A stretch of 64,000 nt of DNA from Chloroflexi bacterium 54-19 (lineage in GTDB: Bacteria > Chloroflexota > Chloroflexia > Chloroheliales > Chloroheliaceae), in NCBI GenBank assembly GCA_001898225.1, contig MKTJ01000077.1:628352-692351 (forward strand), written 5' to 3'. A program made the position numbers and the translations under genes. The notes under the pieces are model-generated. The model was not told where the DNA came from, ran no database searches, and saw nothing but the letters and a program-made list of their open reading frames with translations. Of this stretch, positions 35,001 to 44,941 are shown one piece after another; within the stretch, counting starts at the first letter, position 1; every line of letters starts with the position of its first letter.

Positions 35001-38000
35001 GTAAACCCGAGTGGAGCCGGTGGGGCCGGTGGCGCAGGTGGGGCTAAAACTTCTGCGGCGGCTTTATCTGTCCCGACAGTTACGCCGATACCCACCCAGA
35101 CCCCCCGTCCGGCGGTGAAAAATACCCCAACCCCGGTACCGACAGTGCCGCCGACTACTATAGCTCCAACCCCAACCATTACAGGTACGTCGCTCCTGCC
35201 GACCGGCTCGCCGGAGATTTCGCCTACCGCGACGGTGCCGTTACCGACCACCGAGGTCATCACGCCGACAGCAACGGTAGCCCTGGAACCAGTCCTGGTC
35301 CTGACAGGTGCGCCTATAACCTTCCTCCCGGACATGACTCCGCAGCAACTTCAGATTCAAAACAACGGTAACGCGCCGCTGGTCTGGACTCTTTCGCCGG
35401 GCTCCAGCAGCAGCTTAATTGGATTTTCTACAACCGCCGGAACTGTGGCAGTCGGTGGTAACGCTACGATTGACATTTCAGTCCTGGCACCAAACCTGAC
35501 CGGTACGGACCAGAACACCACTTTTACCATCAATAGCAACGGTGGTAGCCAGACGGTGGGGGTGGTTATCCAGTCCCAGCCGCTTCCGTCAGCTACTTTA
35601 ACCTTGCTTCCGGCCAGCACATCCCTGAATATTACCAACACCATCCAGGTGAACGTAACGGTACCGAATACAAATGTGCAGCCAAACCATATTGATTTGT
35701 ATGCCACTTACAAAGATTGTGTAACAAGCTGCACCGCCGCCCCCGTAAAAATAGACTCTCTCGCTTTTAGTGGCAATACTCTGACAACCCAATGGGGTAC
35801 TTCTAATATTATTCCGCAGACAGGTATCAGTTTGAGCGGCACCCTGTGTATGAACCAGGACTGCTCGGTTTCTCAACCGATTACGCCCTTGAGCAACCTG
35901 TCCATTGATATGTCGGCCACCCTGAACGTATCTTCGACATCCATTACCGATACTATCCTGCCTGTCACCGCCACCTTAACCGTGAGTAATCAGTCCGAAC
36001 GGACCAAGAAGGTCGTTGTTACTATCCTGGTTGATAACGTCCAGGTGCAGCAGTTGACAGCGGATACCACCAACAACTGGACTCAGACCTGGGATACTTC
36101 CCAGGTTTCGCCTTCCAGCACGGTTGTATTCGAGGCCGTTGCCTGTAATGCCGAAGATGATACCGGGGTCTGCCTGCCCATCCCCTCGGTTACCGGTTAC
36201 CATACGACCATGAGCGGTACCGTTACTTCGACTCCGGACCTAAGTGTCACTAAATCGCTAACGAATACGGTTTCAATAGTGGTTACGCCTACTGCCAATG
36301 TTAAATCGGTGACGGTCACCGGCTTTTATGCCCCGAACCAGAATGCCCCCCAGTCTAACCAGACGGTCGGTGTTACCTTTGTAAAAGACTCGAACAATAC
36401 CACCTTTACCATTCCAGTTGACCCATCAAACTGGCCGACCCAATCGGGTATTACTCTTAATGCCAATGTCTGTTTCAACCAGGACGGCACCGACTGTATC
36501 GTGGCACAGGCTTATACCGGGCTGTTTGTGCCGGCGGGAGACCCGGCTGTTATTTCCGACCTGACCGCCCAGCCAAAATATACGATTATAAACACAGCCT
36601 TCCCAACACCTTTATCGGTCAAAGTTACCGATGCTAAAGGCAACCCGGTTGAGGGTGTCCAGGTGAACTTCACACCGGTCAATGTGGCCCTCCAGGCGGG
36701 TGCCTTATTCTCCCAGACAGGTACACTCGCAGTTGTGGTGACAGGGCCTGACGGCATCGCCACAGTACCTACCTCCAATACCCTTGTTGCCAATGGCTTT
36801 GAAGGTACTTTTACTGTGAATGTCAGTATCCCCGGTCCAAATATCTCGACGGGCATCTTCCTGAGTAACACCACGGCCGGCGCAAAACCGATGGCCATTG
36901 TCGGCAACAGCGATAAACAGGTTGCCAAAATCGGCCAGAAATTTGCCACTCCCTTGCAGGTTCAGCTAGACGGGGCCGGGGCCGGGATTTCAGTCACCTT
37001 TGTAACCCAGCCCACCGGGGTCGGGGCTACCTTCCCCGGAGGTAAGGGTACTTTTACGGCTGTAACCGATGCATCGGGTATCGCAACTGCTGGAGACCTG
37101 ACCGCGAACCCGTCACTGATGCTAAACTCGGCCAACTATCCGATTGTGGGCGTCCATAGCGTGCGAGCGTCCGCGAACGGGTATACCCCGATATTGTTCA
37201 CCCTGACCAATATAGTCGGTGACCCTTTTCAAATAAGCCCGGTGTTAACGAGCACAACGGCGGGTGTTTATGATAACGCGGTAGCCTCTGTTGGCTATAC
37301 CACCACTATCGATACAAACTTCCCTGATATTGCGGTCCAGGTAAAGGACATCGGCGGTAATTTGCTTCAATTTACTTCGTCCCAGAATATCCAGGTCCAA
37401 TTCACGGCCAATGCTGCGCCCCAGCCCGGGTTATTCTTTAACAATTCGGCCCAAACCAGCCTGACCGTCCAGACAGGGGGCGCCCAGAGCGCCAACCCGG
37501 GGGTAGCAATCGCTACGGGGCTTAAAGCGAACCTGAAAGCCGGGGCTTATAATGTTACGGCGACAGTGGTAGGCTTCCCAGGTGTCACGACCAGTGGATT
37601 CAATTTTGTTAACACTTCAGGGGCACCGGCAAGTGTCGAAATCAGTACACCCCCGACCGTGACCGTACAGGCCGGCACCGCTTATACCGGGGTTATCCAG
37701 GCCATCGTCTACGATAAAGGCCATAACACCGTGGCGAATAGCCCGACGACCCAGGTCAAGTTCAGCTCGCCTTTGATAAACGACCGGTCAATTTCGGGCA
37801 TTCCTTCGGTTACCTTTAATGATACCAACCTGACCTCAACCGTTTACACTACCACGGTAGCGGGAGGACTGGGGGTTGCCACGGTCAGTGTGCCGGTAAT
37901 AGGTACTTGCGCCCTGGGCAACTTCCAGGTAACCGCGACCCTGGTTGGGGTGACCGCGAACCCTTCTGCCCTGAATATGAGCATCGTCCGAGGCGACCCG

Positions 38001-41000
38001 AAGCAATTCAGCGTTCTGACCGGGGACAACCAGCACACCCGGATTAAATCACAATTCGCAACGAACCTGGCTACCACGCTCCAGGATGGGTGCGGTAACT
38101 TCCTACCCGGCCAGCAGGTATCTTTTAGCACCGCGACAACCACCACTCAACCGGGCGGCAATTTCAATTCAGAGGGTTCGGGGGTCGTGTCGGTTACGGT
38201 TACTACTGATGCAAACGGCCTGGCAACCGCCCCTGCTTTATTCGCTAATACGGTTGCGGTCAAAAATACTTCGTTCAACGTGGTGGCAACAAGCCTCACC
38301 GATCCAAGTGTTCAGACTTCGCCAACCTTTAAACTTTTCAACGATCCAGGGGTGCCGAAAACCATTACCCCTTATGGACCAGGAGTGGAGGTAACTAACC
38401 CCCTGTCTGTGACGGTCGGCACGAAATATACTGCCAATAAATTCCTGCACGCGACGGTGCTTGACGAAGGTGGTAACCCGGTCTTCCCGGTAGGTGTCAC
38501 GCCTCCGGCTGATACCAAAATTACCTTCTTTGGGAACGGGGCGGACCCAGCAACCGGTGTTGGGGCAGCCTTTGATACTGCCATTAATTCGACTTTCCCG
38601 GATGATAACGGGGTGATTACCTCTACATTACCGTTCACAACAACCAACAAGGTCGGGAGTTACACTGTCACGGCGAAAGCGGTCGATACGAGCATAGTTG
38701 GCACCTTCTATATGGCAAATATAGCGGGCGCGCCGACCCAGATTATCCCTAACCCTTCGACCACCAGCACTAACCCGCTCCAGGCTACGGTAACGATTTT
38801 CAATACCGGAACGTCCACGCCGTTTAATGCCCTGAGCGTCCAGGTTTTTGACCAGTTCGACAACGTTATTCCGGGAGCCTCTGTAACCTTCACGTCCACG
38901 CCAACCCTGAACAACGCCAATCACCTGGCAACCGCGAATTTTGGCACGGTGCCGGTGACAAACGATCTGACAAACCTGACTTTTACCGGTACGACCGATA
39001 ACACCGGTAGCATAACGGCTTCCCCGGTTTATCCGGGTTTCTATTCGGGTAATTATCCGATTATCGCCCAGTCCGGCAGTATCACGACGACCTTCTATAT
39101 GCTCAACCTGCCGGATACGGTACCGCAGGCGGTTAATATCACTGCCAGCAGCGCCACGTTGACTACCACTGTCAATACGGCTTTCCCTAAATTTAGCGCC
39201 TTCGTTACCGACGTGAACGGCAACGGTATCAACAGCATAAACGTGACTTTCACAATCCAGGGGACAGGTGCCAGCGGAGCCTGGCTGATTTCCCCTGACG
39301 GCGCGGATACGATTCGCCCGACCAACGGAAACGGTTATGCGATAATTAACAACGATACGCCAAACCCTGACTCCCCGCCGGTCGGTACTACCGACCTTCA
39401 AGCCAATACCGTCGCCGGACCTTTCAACGTAGTAGCTTCGGTTGAAGGTGCGTCCGGTCCGATAACCAAGTCAATCCAGTTGATAAACGTGGCCGAACGC
39501 AAAGTAACAGGTACATCAACCATTACCTTTACACCACCTACCACGACAAGTGTCGCGGTGGACCAGACCTACGGTTCGTTTAATGTCTTTATTACCGACC
39601 AGTATGGTAACCCGATAGGGAGTTACCCTGTTACCTTCACGGTGCCAGGTGTTTCTCCCGGCGTACCGACCGGAACCTTTGGTGGGAGCAGTGCTAATAC
39701 AAAGATCTTTACCGATGACACCGGCCATGCGACGGTTGCAAGCGGCCAGTTAACCGCCGGTACGGTAGCGGGTAATTTCAATGTCACGGCCAATATCCCG
39801 GTAACAGAGACCTCTGCTACCTTCTATTCGCCCGCCCCGACAATCGGGTTGACTAACCTGGCCGGGGTGCCGGATGCTTCACATATCACTACCAGCGCAG
39901 GGGCAACCCCGGTTAAGATTGTGGTAGGCCAGACACTAAGCACTTCGATTGTTATTACAGTCGCGGACAAATACAACAACCCTATAGCGAGCCCGACGCT
40001 CAGTTATACTATTTCGCCCGCCCCCAGCGCCAGCCCTACGGTTGCCAGCGCCGATTTCACGACGCCCATGGTTCCCGCCCCAAATACGAGTACAGGGGTA
40101 AATACGATTAGCTCGATAACCGCTAACACGGTTGCGGGTAACTTTACAATTATCGCGCATGCCAATGGGGTGGCTTCGACCAGCCCGATCCAGGTAACAA
40201 ATATACCGGATTATCCTGCCGTGATTGGCATAGTGAGCGGGAATAACCAGACTCCTGAGGTGGGACAACTCTTTACCAGTAACCTGGTAATTTCGGTAAC
40301 CGACCAGTTTGGTAACCTGGTGGGTACGAATAACCCCGCCAATAATCCTAACCTGGTAGTCTTTACGGCCCCCTCCAGCGGTCAGAGCGCTATTTTCACC
40401 AATACTAATAATGTTGTCAGCAACGTTTACACCGGTACCGTTAATGCGGGTGGGGTTGTGGTTCCAAGCAGTAATATCAGGGCCAACAACCTGCTGAACA
40501 GCTATAACATCACCATGACGGTGCCAGGAATTACGCTTAGCCAGGTGGGGTCGTTTACGATAACCAACACAGCAGACATTAGCCTGATAACAACCACCAC
40601 CCAAATTAAAAATGCCGGCGGGGAAGCCTTTACCCCGCTACAGGTAAAAGTAGCCGGGGCAGGTGGTACCGGGGTGCCCGGTCTGCCGGTCACTTTCACT
40701 GTGAGTGACCCCCAACTTGGCGTTTTCGCCGGGAGTAACTGCCAGCAACTCCTTGGCCCAGGCTTCAATCAGAACGGCACCACTACCACCTTAACAGTCA
40801 ATACCGACTCAAGTGGGGTAGCTTCGGCAGCTAATTTCTGTTCCGGCACACTCTTAGGTAACTATGTCGTTACGGCTACCACTACCATCGGTGGGGTTTC
40901 CAAGTCGAAACAAATACCCCTGGCGAATACGGCGCAGTTCTCAAATACCGTCACCGGTAATAACCAGACAGCCGTTGCCAACGGTGGTGTTTTCAGCCCG

Positions 41001-44000
41001 TTAGGAGTAACCGTAATCGGTTATAACAACAACCCGGTGCCAAACGTCCAGGTTTCGTATTCCGTTACAAACACGACCTATGCGGTACTGACCTCCCCAC
41101 AGCCGATAACCACCAATTCGGGTGGTCTGGCGACGGCTAACTATACGGCAGGTAGCTTTGTCGGAACTTATAACGTCAATGCAACCCTGAATACGCCTAG
41201 CGGGACCTTTACCCAGACCTTTACACTGTCCAACACGGTTGGGGTGGCCTTTACGTCGACAGCGCCAACCCTGTTGGCCGGCAGTAATAATTCAAACGGC
41301 CAAACTATCCCGATTACAGCTCAGGTCCAGGACGGCAACGGTAACGGTCTGCCAAACGTCAGTGTCCAGTTCGCCATATCCGCCGGGGATACCAGTAAAG
41401 CCGGTTTCTCCGGGGCTTCGGCAGGGTTCTCGGATGCCAACGGTTATGTGACTGTAACTTTGCAAGCCAAGACCCAACTGGGTGTCTATACCATAACCGC
41501 CACACCTCAGAATGGCTCTAACCCGGCGGGCACCGGGGACACCCTCCAGGGAACCACCTCCGCCAACCTGACAACCGTTTCAGCGCCAACTCCGCTGGCT
41601 GGTGGACAAAGTGTGCCGGTTTCGGTGACGGTTAAGGGCTTTAACAATGTTAATATATCGAATGCGGGGGTTAAATTCTCCGTACCGCCCGCATTCTCAG
41701 GCTATGGTTCGGTTCCCTCTACTGTTATTAGTTCGACCGGCGGGGGGGTGGCCCAGACAAACCTGACGACCGGGAATACTGCCGGGACCTACAATGTGCT
41801 GGCGACTCTCGATTCGGGCCAGTTCAACCCTGGTCCGGCCCCGGCGGTCACGGCTACCATTACGGCGACCAACCGGGTGAATATAGCCTATAACACTTCG
41901 GTTTCGACGCTATTACTAGCCGGTGGGGTTGACGGCAGCAGCAACCCGGTCCTGGGTCAGACCGCCAGTATTGTCTTTACGGCAACGGGCTTTACCGGGA
42001 GTGGCGTCAGCGGTGTCAATATAGCGGTCGCCTCAAATAATAAAAACCGGGGTTATTTCCAGGGTGGGTTTGAAAGCGGTAACGTCATAACCGGTACAAC
42101 TTCGCCTACCGACTCAAACGGTAATGCGACGGCAACCCTTACCGCCGGGAATGAGGTCGGCATTTATACCCTCACGGCGATAGGGCAAACTGGCACTACC
42201 CAGATTTCGACCAACAGTCTCACGATTACAGGGACTACCACGGCCTCCCTCTCTACACCCAGTTCGCTGGTGTTTATCCAGGCGGGCGGTGATACCCAAC
42301 CGATTTCGATTACGGTTACAGGTAACAGTGGAGCCCTTGTTAATAACGCGCCAGTCCTGTTCTCGGTAAATGACCCTACCGGTTTGAGTAATCTGCCGGT
42401 GACAACCACGGTCAACACTACCTCCAGTGGCCTGGCAAGTCTGTATACGACCAGCCTCAGTAAGCTCGGTTACTACACCGTGACAGGAAACCTGTCGCTA
42501 ACAGGGGTGCCCCTGGCTTCGCTGCCACCGGCCCAGAATATAACGGTAGTCAACACTGCGACTATCAGTTCTATTTCGGCGGCAAGCCCGCTGGCCGGTA
42601 CCGCCAATATACCGATTACGGCTACGGTCAAAGGCTTCAATAATACGTTAATACCCGGAGCGTCGGTGGTATTCACTGTACCGACCACCTATAACACCTA
42701 CGCTAATTTCAACGGTAATCAATCGGTGAATGCGACAACCGGTAGCACTTCACCAAATACCGGGATTGCTAGCGCCCAATTAGATACTCTGGCCAAAGCC
42801 GGGAAATTTACCGTCCAGGCAGACCTTAACCCGTCTCAGTTTGGCGGTAACTGGAACCCGACTACAAGCGCGTCCATCCCGATTACCAACCTGGTGACGC
42901 TTAGCATTTCTTCCAACCCCGCCTCACCTAACTTGCTGGCAGCGAGTAATAGTTCCGCCAATAACGGGGCGACAGCAGTCGTTACGGCTACCGTGGTTGG
43001 CGCAGGCAGCGTGGCGGTATCGAATGTTACGGTCAACTTTGCCGCCGATGACACGAGCAAAGGGAACGTATCGCCCAACTCAAAAGACACTAACGGGGTC
43101 AGCAAGACCGTAACTACGACCCTGACCGCCAGTAACGGCCTTGGTTCTTACAACGTGACGGCCCAGGCTTTTGCCATCGGAACAACCGATGATGTCGGGT
43201 CTGGCGTGGTAAGCTTTACAGCTAAAACCCAGGCGGTATTCTCAGGTGGCCTGACAGTTTCCGACTCGACACCGTTAGCCGGGGGCGATACGACCCAGGT
43301 TACGGCCACGGTTGCAGGTAAAGGCGGCCAGGCAGTCGAGGGAGCGACAGTCGTCTTTACCTCCAGCGATACGACCAAGGGAACTATTACTACGAACACG
43401 ATAACGACCGGGTCCGATGGTAAAGCCACCGCCACGGTTACAACCGGTTCAGCGGTGGGGTCATATACCATCTCGGCGGGGCTGCTGAATAACCCGACCT
43501 CGGTGACCGCAAACACTACCCTGACCAATACCGTGACCGTAAGTTACGGCTCCGCGCCGACCCCGCTGGCCGGTGGCGGCACCGATACCTTTACGGTTAC
43601 AGCCAACGGCTTTGGAGGGACGCCAGTCAGTGGGGTAGACCTGGCCTTTACCGGGGCGGGTGGTACAGGCACGGTGCCCGGTGGTAGCGCGACCAACGTA
43701 ACTACCGGCATCAGCGGTTCGGCCACCGTTACTGTTACTTCCAACTCTCCTAGTTCTTCAGGTGGAAGCAATAATAACGCGGTTTATGGCGGTTGGACCC
43801 TGAGAGCGGCGGCGATGTCCGGCTCGAACAACGTTAGCAATAACGGCTCGACCTACAACATCCCCGTTACAAATACGCTTACGATAACCAGCACAACCAG
43901 CACGCCGCCACGCCCGGTCGCCAATGGAGGGACTGCCACGGTGTCTGTCCAGGTCTCCGGGGCGGGCAGCTATCACCCGAACGGGGTGACGGTAAACTTC

Positions 44001-44690
44001 AGCACTTCGGATGTAAGCGGTGGGGCCACCCTTTGCGGCAGCCAGGCCTGCGGTACCGTTTCCAGCAGTGCTAATACAAGTGGCACTGGGACAGCTACAC
44101 CGACCGTAACGGCCAGGACCGGTACGACAGTCAGCCCGACCACGGCCCAGTCATATGACGTCCAGGCCCAGATTAACATCGGTGGAGTGACCGCAAACCT
44201 GCCGACCGCCATCCGGGTCTACAACACGGTCAAAGTAACGGCTACCCAGACCAGTAGTAACCTGAGTACTTCAGCCCCACTGACCGTGACCGTGCAGGAT
44301 AACCAGAATAACAACCTGGACGGGTTTAATGTCCAGTTCACGGTGAGGAACCAGGCTAACACGGCGGTGGGAAGCACAAGCACCGATGGTTGGTTGTGTA
44401 TCAACACCTGCGTCATTACATCCTCAGTCCAATACCTGGGAATAAGAATGACGACGGTCAGTGGCAAAGCCGGTCTGAATTACGCCCAGACTGTCCAGAC
44501 TGCTTCCACCACCGGCAGCGACCTAGATAGCGATTATGATGTGGTTGCGGCTGGTACTGGCGACCAGGGGGTTAGCATTGTACCAACCGGAGGGACTAAC
44601 CACGTCTTTAACATAAAAGCCGTAGTATTAATGCCGGGTCTGCCAATCGACAGTCAAAGTCCAACGGTAAGCTTTAACCTGAAGACGTGA
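32082..44690 (+). CDS. Giant membrane-anchored protein: Ig-like/TM/TolB-like propeller/C39-like peptidase/~22 invasin-like Ig repeats
   Basis: 4202 aa from ATG 32082 (chosen over GTG 32055 because MIKIEISSEIVEIAP aligns with the start of the downstream paralogue). Order: two Ig-like domains (1-225); one transmembrane helix (about 243-263) preceded by HWFGRHWGR, so N-in/C-out; TolB-like propeller blades (SLVSISPDGRRIAYVT, PVWSANGEKLAYVV, about 300-540); T/P-rich linkers; a C39-like cysteine peptidase (about 588-755) with FSQNDPRW, C620 in GCPITAAAILLNY, H703 in SHFLVV and D722 in TDPWDG; an Ig domain (ATDDLSGIASIEY); a G- then TP-rich linker; several Ig domains; then about 22 invasin/intimin-like repeats of roughly 100 residues ending with (I)TNT-type strands. 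Likely surface adhesin or processing receptor; role inferred. Confidence 0.8.
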   Translation: MIKIEISSEIVEIAPNNVSQVTLTVTNTSQIIDFFTVSIEPVISPETMGLYPGWVEFNQPTFSLRPAGDAGRGADSTQVVIIKVNIPPQVYAGNYAGKILVTAKSGADNSIEIPFNIVISQIDAQTLEIQPIDSSSRKSSEIYRVIVSNQGNAPHIYSLYAEDPNDDIKFTIDPPEVPLRPGEQAALTLKAQPRQRNWVGDDVNHDFKVKMEGSDQEVRGSFKQKAAIAPIHWFGRHWGRFVFFLALLLVLLIVGAIFLLPLIYKQTYAADCAPISLRNVNVLSNGTTTNVLVSGRNGAQPYAAAVTEQADKLPGIFGSLVSISPDGRRIAYVTASDLALNDARIWIKNLDTDQAPIASIPITSGLWPVAPVWSANGEKLAYVVRHPTPVTASGTVTATTPPASGNISGTTATTATTTTAATTAANGTPGADAANNPSQLDLFVVSKIGEDPKLLSSPPGLEPKLFYGDTVSTVPLCWGSDDNSLLVRPQDGTLVQVALADGKFQTITPQAGGFQFPKPSLPSLPGLVMPLKSLVGVPASFLRVPEAQLASVQQQARTGTPTTTQRSGTGTAGTNSGSTPTATNPANECSIARPFSQNDPRWADLPLRDGSANTLAELGCPITAAAILLNYQQVDTTPSELTSCLGNLTSPLNQTGWFAIGQQCGGFKLSGGVRADFSWDLLDSSLQKGPTIVGLLGGPSGSHFLVVTGGFSGISTSYTVTDPWDGTTYKTLDYFLSKGYQPRWIISYEGTGAPCVTSIPDTTNQVGIRTTGAVDGGLYQTPQPFRYELTGASNDSATASIRVVNARVNLDDSTQTLSPSETRTFSTEGNYTIAIVVKDPEGKTVLTRNIYFTIDHTAPVIGNRLMPAPDKTTNKSPVPVSVNLLATDDLSGIASIEYQVNGGQWQPYTSDTAKVPLTISDNGTYTINYRATDGAGNTANAQTINFIIEKPVANTTGNGGRGGTGANGQVTPTVNPSGAGGAGGAGGAKTSAAALSVPTVTPIPTQTPRPAVKNTPTPVPTVPPTTIAPTPTITGTSLLPTGSPEISPTATVPLPTTEVITPTATVALEPVLVLTGAPITFLPDMTPQQLQIQNNGNAPLVWTLSPGSSSSLIGFSTTAGTVAVGGNATIDISVLAPNLTGTDQNTTFTINSNGGSQTVGVVIQSQPLPSATLTLLPASTSLNITNTIQVNVTVPNTNVQPNHIDLYATYKDCVTSCTAAPVKIDSLAFSGNTLTTQWGTSNIIPQTGISLSGTLCMNQDCSVSQPITPLSNLSIDMSATLNVSSTSITDTILPVTATLTVSNQSERTKKVVVTILVDNVQVQQLTADTTNNWTQTWDTSQVSPSSTVVFEAVACNAEDDTGVCLPIPSVTGYHTTMSGTVTSTPDLSVTKSLTNTVSIVVTPTANVKSVTVTGFYAPNQNAPQSNQTVGVTFVKDSNNTTFTIPVDPSNWPTQSGITLNANVCFNQDGTDCIVAQAYTGLFVPAGDPAVISDLTAQPKYTIINTAFPTPLSVKVTDAKGNPVEGVQVNFTPVNVALQAGALFSQTGTLAVVVTGPDGIATVPTSNTLVANGFEGTFTVNVSIPGPNISTGIFLSNTTAGAKPMAIVGNSDKQVAKIGQKFATPLQVQLDGAGAGISVTFVTQPTGVGATFPGGKGTFTAVTDASGIATAGDLTANPSLMLNSANYPIVGVHSVRASANGYTPILFTLTNIVGDPFQISPVLTSTTAGVYDNAVASVGYTTTIDTNFPDIAVQVKDIGGNLLQFTSSQNIQVQFTANAAPQPGLFFNNSAQTSLTVQTGGAQSANPGVAIATGLKANLKAGAYNVTATVVGFPGVTTSGFNFVNTSGAPASVEISTPPTVTVQAGTAYTGVIQAIVYDKGHNTVANSPTTQVKFSSPLINDRSISGIPSVTFNDTNLTSTVYTTTVAGGLGVATVSVPVIGTCALGNFQVTATLVGVTANPSALNMSIVRGDPKQFSVLTGDNQHTRIKSQFATNLATTLQDGCGNFLPGQQVSFSTATTTTQPGGNFNSEGSGVVSVTVTTDANGLATAPALFANTVAVKNTSFNVVATSLTDPSVQTSPTFKLFNDPGVPKTITPYGPGVEVTNPLSVTVGTKYTANKFLHATVLDEGGNPVFPVGVTPPADTKITFFGNGADPATGVGAAFDTAINSTFPDDNGVITSTLPFTTTNKVGSYTVTAKAVDTSIVGTFYMANIAGAPTQIIPNPSTTSTNPLQATVTIFNTGTSTPFNALSVQVFDQFDNVIPGASVTFTSTPTLNNANHLATANFGTVPVTNDLTNLTFTGTTDNTGSITASPVYPGFYSGNYPIIAQSGSITTTFYMLNLPDTVPQAVNITASSATLTTTVNTAFPKFSAFVTDVNGNGINSINVTFTIQGTGASGAWLISPDGADTIRPTNGNGYAIINNDTPNPDSPPVGTTDLQANTVAGPFNVVASVEGASGPITKSIQLINVAERKVTGTSTITFTPPTTTSVAVDQTYGSFNVFITDQYGNPIGSYPVTFTVPGVSPGVPTGTFGGSSANTKIFTDDTGHATVASGQLTAGTVAGNFNVTANIPVTETSATFYSPAPTIGLTNLAGVPDASHITTSAGATPVKIVVGQTLSTSIVITVADKYNNPIASPTLSYTISPAPSASPTVASADFTTPMVPAPNTSTGVNTISSITANTVAGNFTIIAHANGVASTSPIQVTNIPDYPAVIGIVSGNNQTPEVGQLFTSNLVISVTDQFGNLVGTNNPANNPNLVVFTAPSSGQSAIFTNTNNVVSNVYTGTVNAGGVVVPSSNIRANNLLNSYNITMTVPGITLSQVGSFTITNTADISLITTTTQIKNAGGEAFTPLQVKVAGAGGTGVPGLPVTFTVSDPQLGVFAGSNCQQLLGPGFNQNGTTTTLTVNTDSSGVASAANFCSGTLLGNYVVTATTTIGGVSKSKQIPLANTAQFSNTVTGNNQTAVANGGVFSPLGVTVIGYNNNPVPNVQVSYSVTNTTYAVLTSPQPITTNSGGLATANYTAGSFVGTYNVNATLNTPSGTFTQTFTLSNTVGVAFTSTAPTLLAGSNNSNGQTIPITAQVQDGNGNGLPNVSVQFAISAGDTSKAGFSGASAGFSDANGYVTVTLQAKTQLGVYTITATPQNGSNPAGTGDTLQGTTSANLTTVSAPTPLAGGQSVPVSVTVKGFNNVNISNAGVKFSVPPAFSGYGSVPSTVISSTGGGVAQTNLTTGNTAGTYNVLATLDSGQFNPGPAPAVTATITATNRVNIAYNTSVSTLLLAGGVDGSSNPVLGQTASIVFTATGFTGSGVSGVNIAVASNNKNRGYFQGGFESGNVITGTTSPTDSNGNATATLTAGNEVGIYTLTAIGQTGTTQISTNSLTITGTTTASLSTPSSLVFIQAGGDTQPISITVTGNSGALVNNAPVLFSVNDPTGLSNLPVTTTVNTTSSGLASLYTTSLSKLGYYTVTGNLSLTGVPLASLPPAQNITVVNTATISSISAASPLAGTANIPITATVKGFNNTLIPGASVVFTVPTTYNTYANFNGNQSVNATTGSTSPNTGIASAQLDTLAKAGKFTVQADLNPSQFGGNWNPTTSASIPITNLVTLSISSNPASPNLLAASNSSANNGATAVVTATVVGAGSVAVSNVTVNFAADDTSKGNVSPNSKDTNGVSKTVTTTLTASNGLGSYNVTAQAFAIGTTDDVGSGVVSFTAKTQAVFSGGLTVSDSTPLAGGDTTQVTATVAGKGGQAVEGATVVFTSSDTTKGTITTNTITTGSDGKATATVTTGSAVGSYTISAGLLNNPTSVTANTTLTNTVTVSYGSAPTPLAGGGTDTFTVTANGFGGTPVSGVDLAFTGAGGTGTVPGGSATNVTTGISGSATVTVTSNSPSSSGGSNNNAVYGGWTLRAAAMSGSNNVSNNGSTYNIPVTNTLTITSTTSTPPRPVANGGTATVSVQVSGAGSYHPNGVTVNFSTSDVSGGATLCGSQACGTVSSSANTSGTGTATPTVTARTGTTVSPTTAQSYDVQAQINIGGVTANLPTAIRVYNTVKVTATQTSSNLSTSAPLTVTVQDNQNNNLDGFNVQFTVRNQANTAVGSTSTDGWLCINTCVITSSVQYLGIRMTTVSGKAGLNYAQTVQTASTTGSDLDSDYDVVAAGTGDQGVSIVPTGGTNHVFNIKAVVLMPGLPIDSQSPTVSFNLKT
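36549..44650 (+). repeat. Array of ~22 invasin-like Ig (Big_1 type) repeats within the 4202-aa protein
   Basis: Protein-level tandem repeats of about 90-120 residues. Each has an N-terminal strand with PLxV-V-x-D/G (for example TPLSVKVTDAKGNPV), a central GV-x-V-x-F, a GxATA-type loop, a G-x-Y-x-V-x-A strand and a terminal segment like FYMANIAGAP or IPLANTAQF. Copies are diverged, so the DNA is not a simple satellite. Such arrays form long rods on the cell surface. Confidence 0.75.
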
Positions 44691-44941
44691 CGTGAGTATT
44701 CAAGTTAATAAAACTGGCTAAAAGCAGGGTATAATAAAGCTATTCCTGCCATTAGCCAGGCTCTTACAAAATTTAGCTTGTTAGTTGTGATTGAACCGCA
44801 AATTTTTGGCGGTTCGGGGGTTTATTTACTGCTTAAAAGGGTTGGATTGGTACGCCAACCTAAAACCGGGCTGATTTACCTGGGGTCTGGGAGGTCCGGT
44901 TTAAGGGTTTATTAAGTACCTATATTACGTGGGAGAGTTTT
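44691..44941 (+). other. Intergenic region with hairpins between the two giant genes
   Basis: A hairpin at 44714-44759 (CTGGCTAA-AA-GCAGG paired with CCTGC-CA-TTAGCCAG, 13 pairs around a 2x2 internal loop) follows the 4202-aa gene by about 24 bp. A second stem, GAACCGC/GCGGTTC, is at 44793-44815, followed by GGGGGTTTATTT. Either could terminate or process the upstream mRNA; neither has a classic U-tract. TATAAT at 44730-44735 lacks a good -35. I see no gene here. Confidence 0.5.

Noticed and set aside
38628..40604. Long minus-strand frames (222-257 codons) opposite the 4202-aa gene
   Set aside because: Arise from the T/G/V/N-rich repeat coding on the plus strand; products are Arg/Gly/Asn-rich without domains.
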